Origin: Candidatus Endolissoclinum faulkneri L5
GTDB lineage: Bacteria > Pseudomonadota > Alphaproteobacteria > Thalassobaculales > Thalassobaculaceae
DNA: 64,000 nt
Assembly: GCF_000510265.1 (NCBI RefSeq)
Contig: NZ_CP006745.1
Span: 491,444 to 555,443, forward strand
Direction of reading: 5' to 3'
Shown here: positions 63,466-64,000 of the stretch, one piece after another
Layout of the letters: each line of letters starts with the position of its first letter
How positions within the stretch are numbered: the first letter of the stretch is position 1
Position numbers and translations under genes: made by a program
The notes under the pieces: model-generated
What the model saw: the letters and a program-made list of their open reading frames with translations, nothing else
The model's database searches: none
What the model was told of the DNA's origin: nothing

Positions 63466-63774
63466 TTAGCCCTTCATCAGATTAATTTCATCGACTGATA
63501 TTGAGCCGCGATTACGGAAAAACACTACAAGTATTGCAAGTCCCACAGCTGCTTCTGCTGCTGCAACCGTTAAGACTAATAGTGCAAAGACTTGACCTAC
63601 AAGATCACCGAGCTGAGTTGAAAAAGCTATAAAATTTATATTAGCAGCGAGCAGTATAAGCTCGATCGACATTAGGATGATAATAACGTTTTTCCGATTT
63701 AAAAAAATACCAAAAACTCCTAAAGTAAATAAAATTGCGGCAACTATTAAGTAATGACTAATAGTAATTTCCAT
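63466..63774 (-). CDS. nuoK: NADH-quinone oxidoreductase subunit K
   Basis: A small three-helix complex I membrane subunit (homologue of mitochondrial ND4L). Helices span about residues 3-22, 28-50 and 60-85. The two conserved glutamates of the proton path are present: one in [15 protein letters not shown] and one in [18 protein letters not shown]. Length 102 is typical. It begins one base after the nuoJ stop and ends 5 bp before nuoL. Confidence 0.97.
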   Translation of the reverse strand: MEITISHYLIVAAILFTLGVFGIFLNRKNVIIILMSIELILLAANINFIAFSTQLGDLVGQVFALLVLTVAAAEAAVGLAILVVFFRNRGSISVDEINLMKG

Positions 63775-63775
63775 G

Positions 63776-64000
63776 CTATACTCCCTTACTACGAGTCACT
63801 TCAACTAATTCTACCACTTCTTCTGAAAGAAGAAGATTCTGTTTGTCTATAGACTGACGTTTCACATCTGTACGTTGGCGTAAAGTTAATACGATAGCAC
63901 CAATCATAGAAACAAGCAGTATAATGCCAGCAGCATGAAAAGCCAATACGTATTGCGTGTAAATTACACGTCCTATTGCTTCTGCATTAGGAACGTGGTA
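63776..64000 (-). CDS. nuoJ: NADH-quinone oxidoreductase subunit J, C-terminal part (cut by the window edge)
   Basis: The last 74 residues of NuoJ are in the window and run off the right edge. They include [21 protein letters not shown] and the final membrane helix [18 protein letters not shown], followed by a charged tail ending RSKGV. The match to the conserved NuoJ C-terminus and the place before nuoK make the call firm. The stop is at 63776-63778, one base before the nuoK ATG. Confidence 0.92.
   Translation of the reverse strand, partial: YHVPNAEAIGRVIYTQYVLAFHAAGIILLVSMIGAIVLTLRQRTDVKRQSIDKQNLLLSEEVVELVEVTRSKGV

Overview
The window looks like the chromosome of a genome-reduced alphaproteobacterial symbiont. 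The genes are ordinary alphaproteobacterial housekeeping genes: argD-argF, accD-folC, dapA next to smpB, nuoJKLMN-coaX-rnj, ccmA, a RibA with a decayed RibB-like front domain, and DUF2333. They sit in very AT-rich DNA, and by my count only about 56% of the window is gene. The gaps (0.4-3.7 kb) hold no transposases, phage genes or readable pseudogenes. Together with a giant trans-AT-type PKS/NRPS carrying a cysteine heterocyclisation module, this fits what I remember of Candidatus Endolissoclinum faulkneri, the tunicate symbiont that makes the thiazole-bearing patellazoles. That identification is from memory and was not tested by a search.

Layout. 1-18 kb: ribA, a small conserved hypothetical, a DUF2333 protein, tRNA-Val(GAC), tRNA-Glu(UUC), pdxH, the argD-argF pair and katG (minus strand), all with wide gaps between them. 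19-31 kb: a 3,553-residue PKS/NRPS on the minus strand (KS, AT relics, KR, C-MT, ACP, KS, ACP, Cy, A for Cys, PCP), with a candidate operator/-10 region upstream. A strong hairpin terminator then separates it from a stand-alone acyl carrier protein. 31-43 kb: mostly non-coding, with rpmB, ccmA and pyrD as islands. 43-49 kb: trxA facing folC-accD, then accA. 49-53 kb: a NYN-domain protein and a family-5 uracil-DNA glycosylase facing smpB and dapA. 54-64 kb: nicotinate phosphoribosyltransferase, then a compact minus-strand operon nuoJ(partial)-K-L-M-N-coaX-rnj that leaves the window at its right edge.

How the genes work together. The retained genes cover cofactors (riboflavin, PLP, folate, NAD salvage, CoA), arginine, lysine/peptidoglycan precursor, pyrimidine and fatty-acid precursor synthesis, respiratory complex I, cytochrome c maturation, oxidative defence and translation quality control. 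Acetyl-CoA carboxylase (accA, accD) supplies malonyl-CoA, and CoA from the coaX pathway supplies phosphopantetheine. Both feed the carrier-protein chemistry of the PKS/NRPS, which takes about 30% of the coding sequence here.

The gaps are not featureless. They contain many exact short tandem duplications (18-33 bp units) and several perfect long inverted repeats (14-25 bp arms). One in-frame 15-bp duplication of the same kind lies inside the PKS methyltransferase domain.
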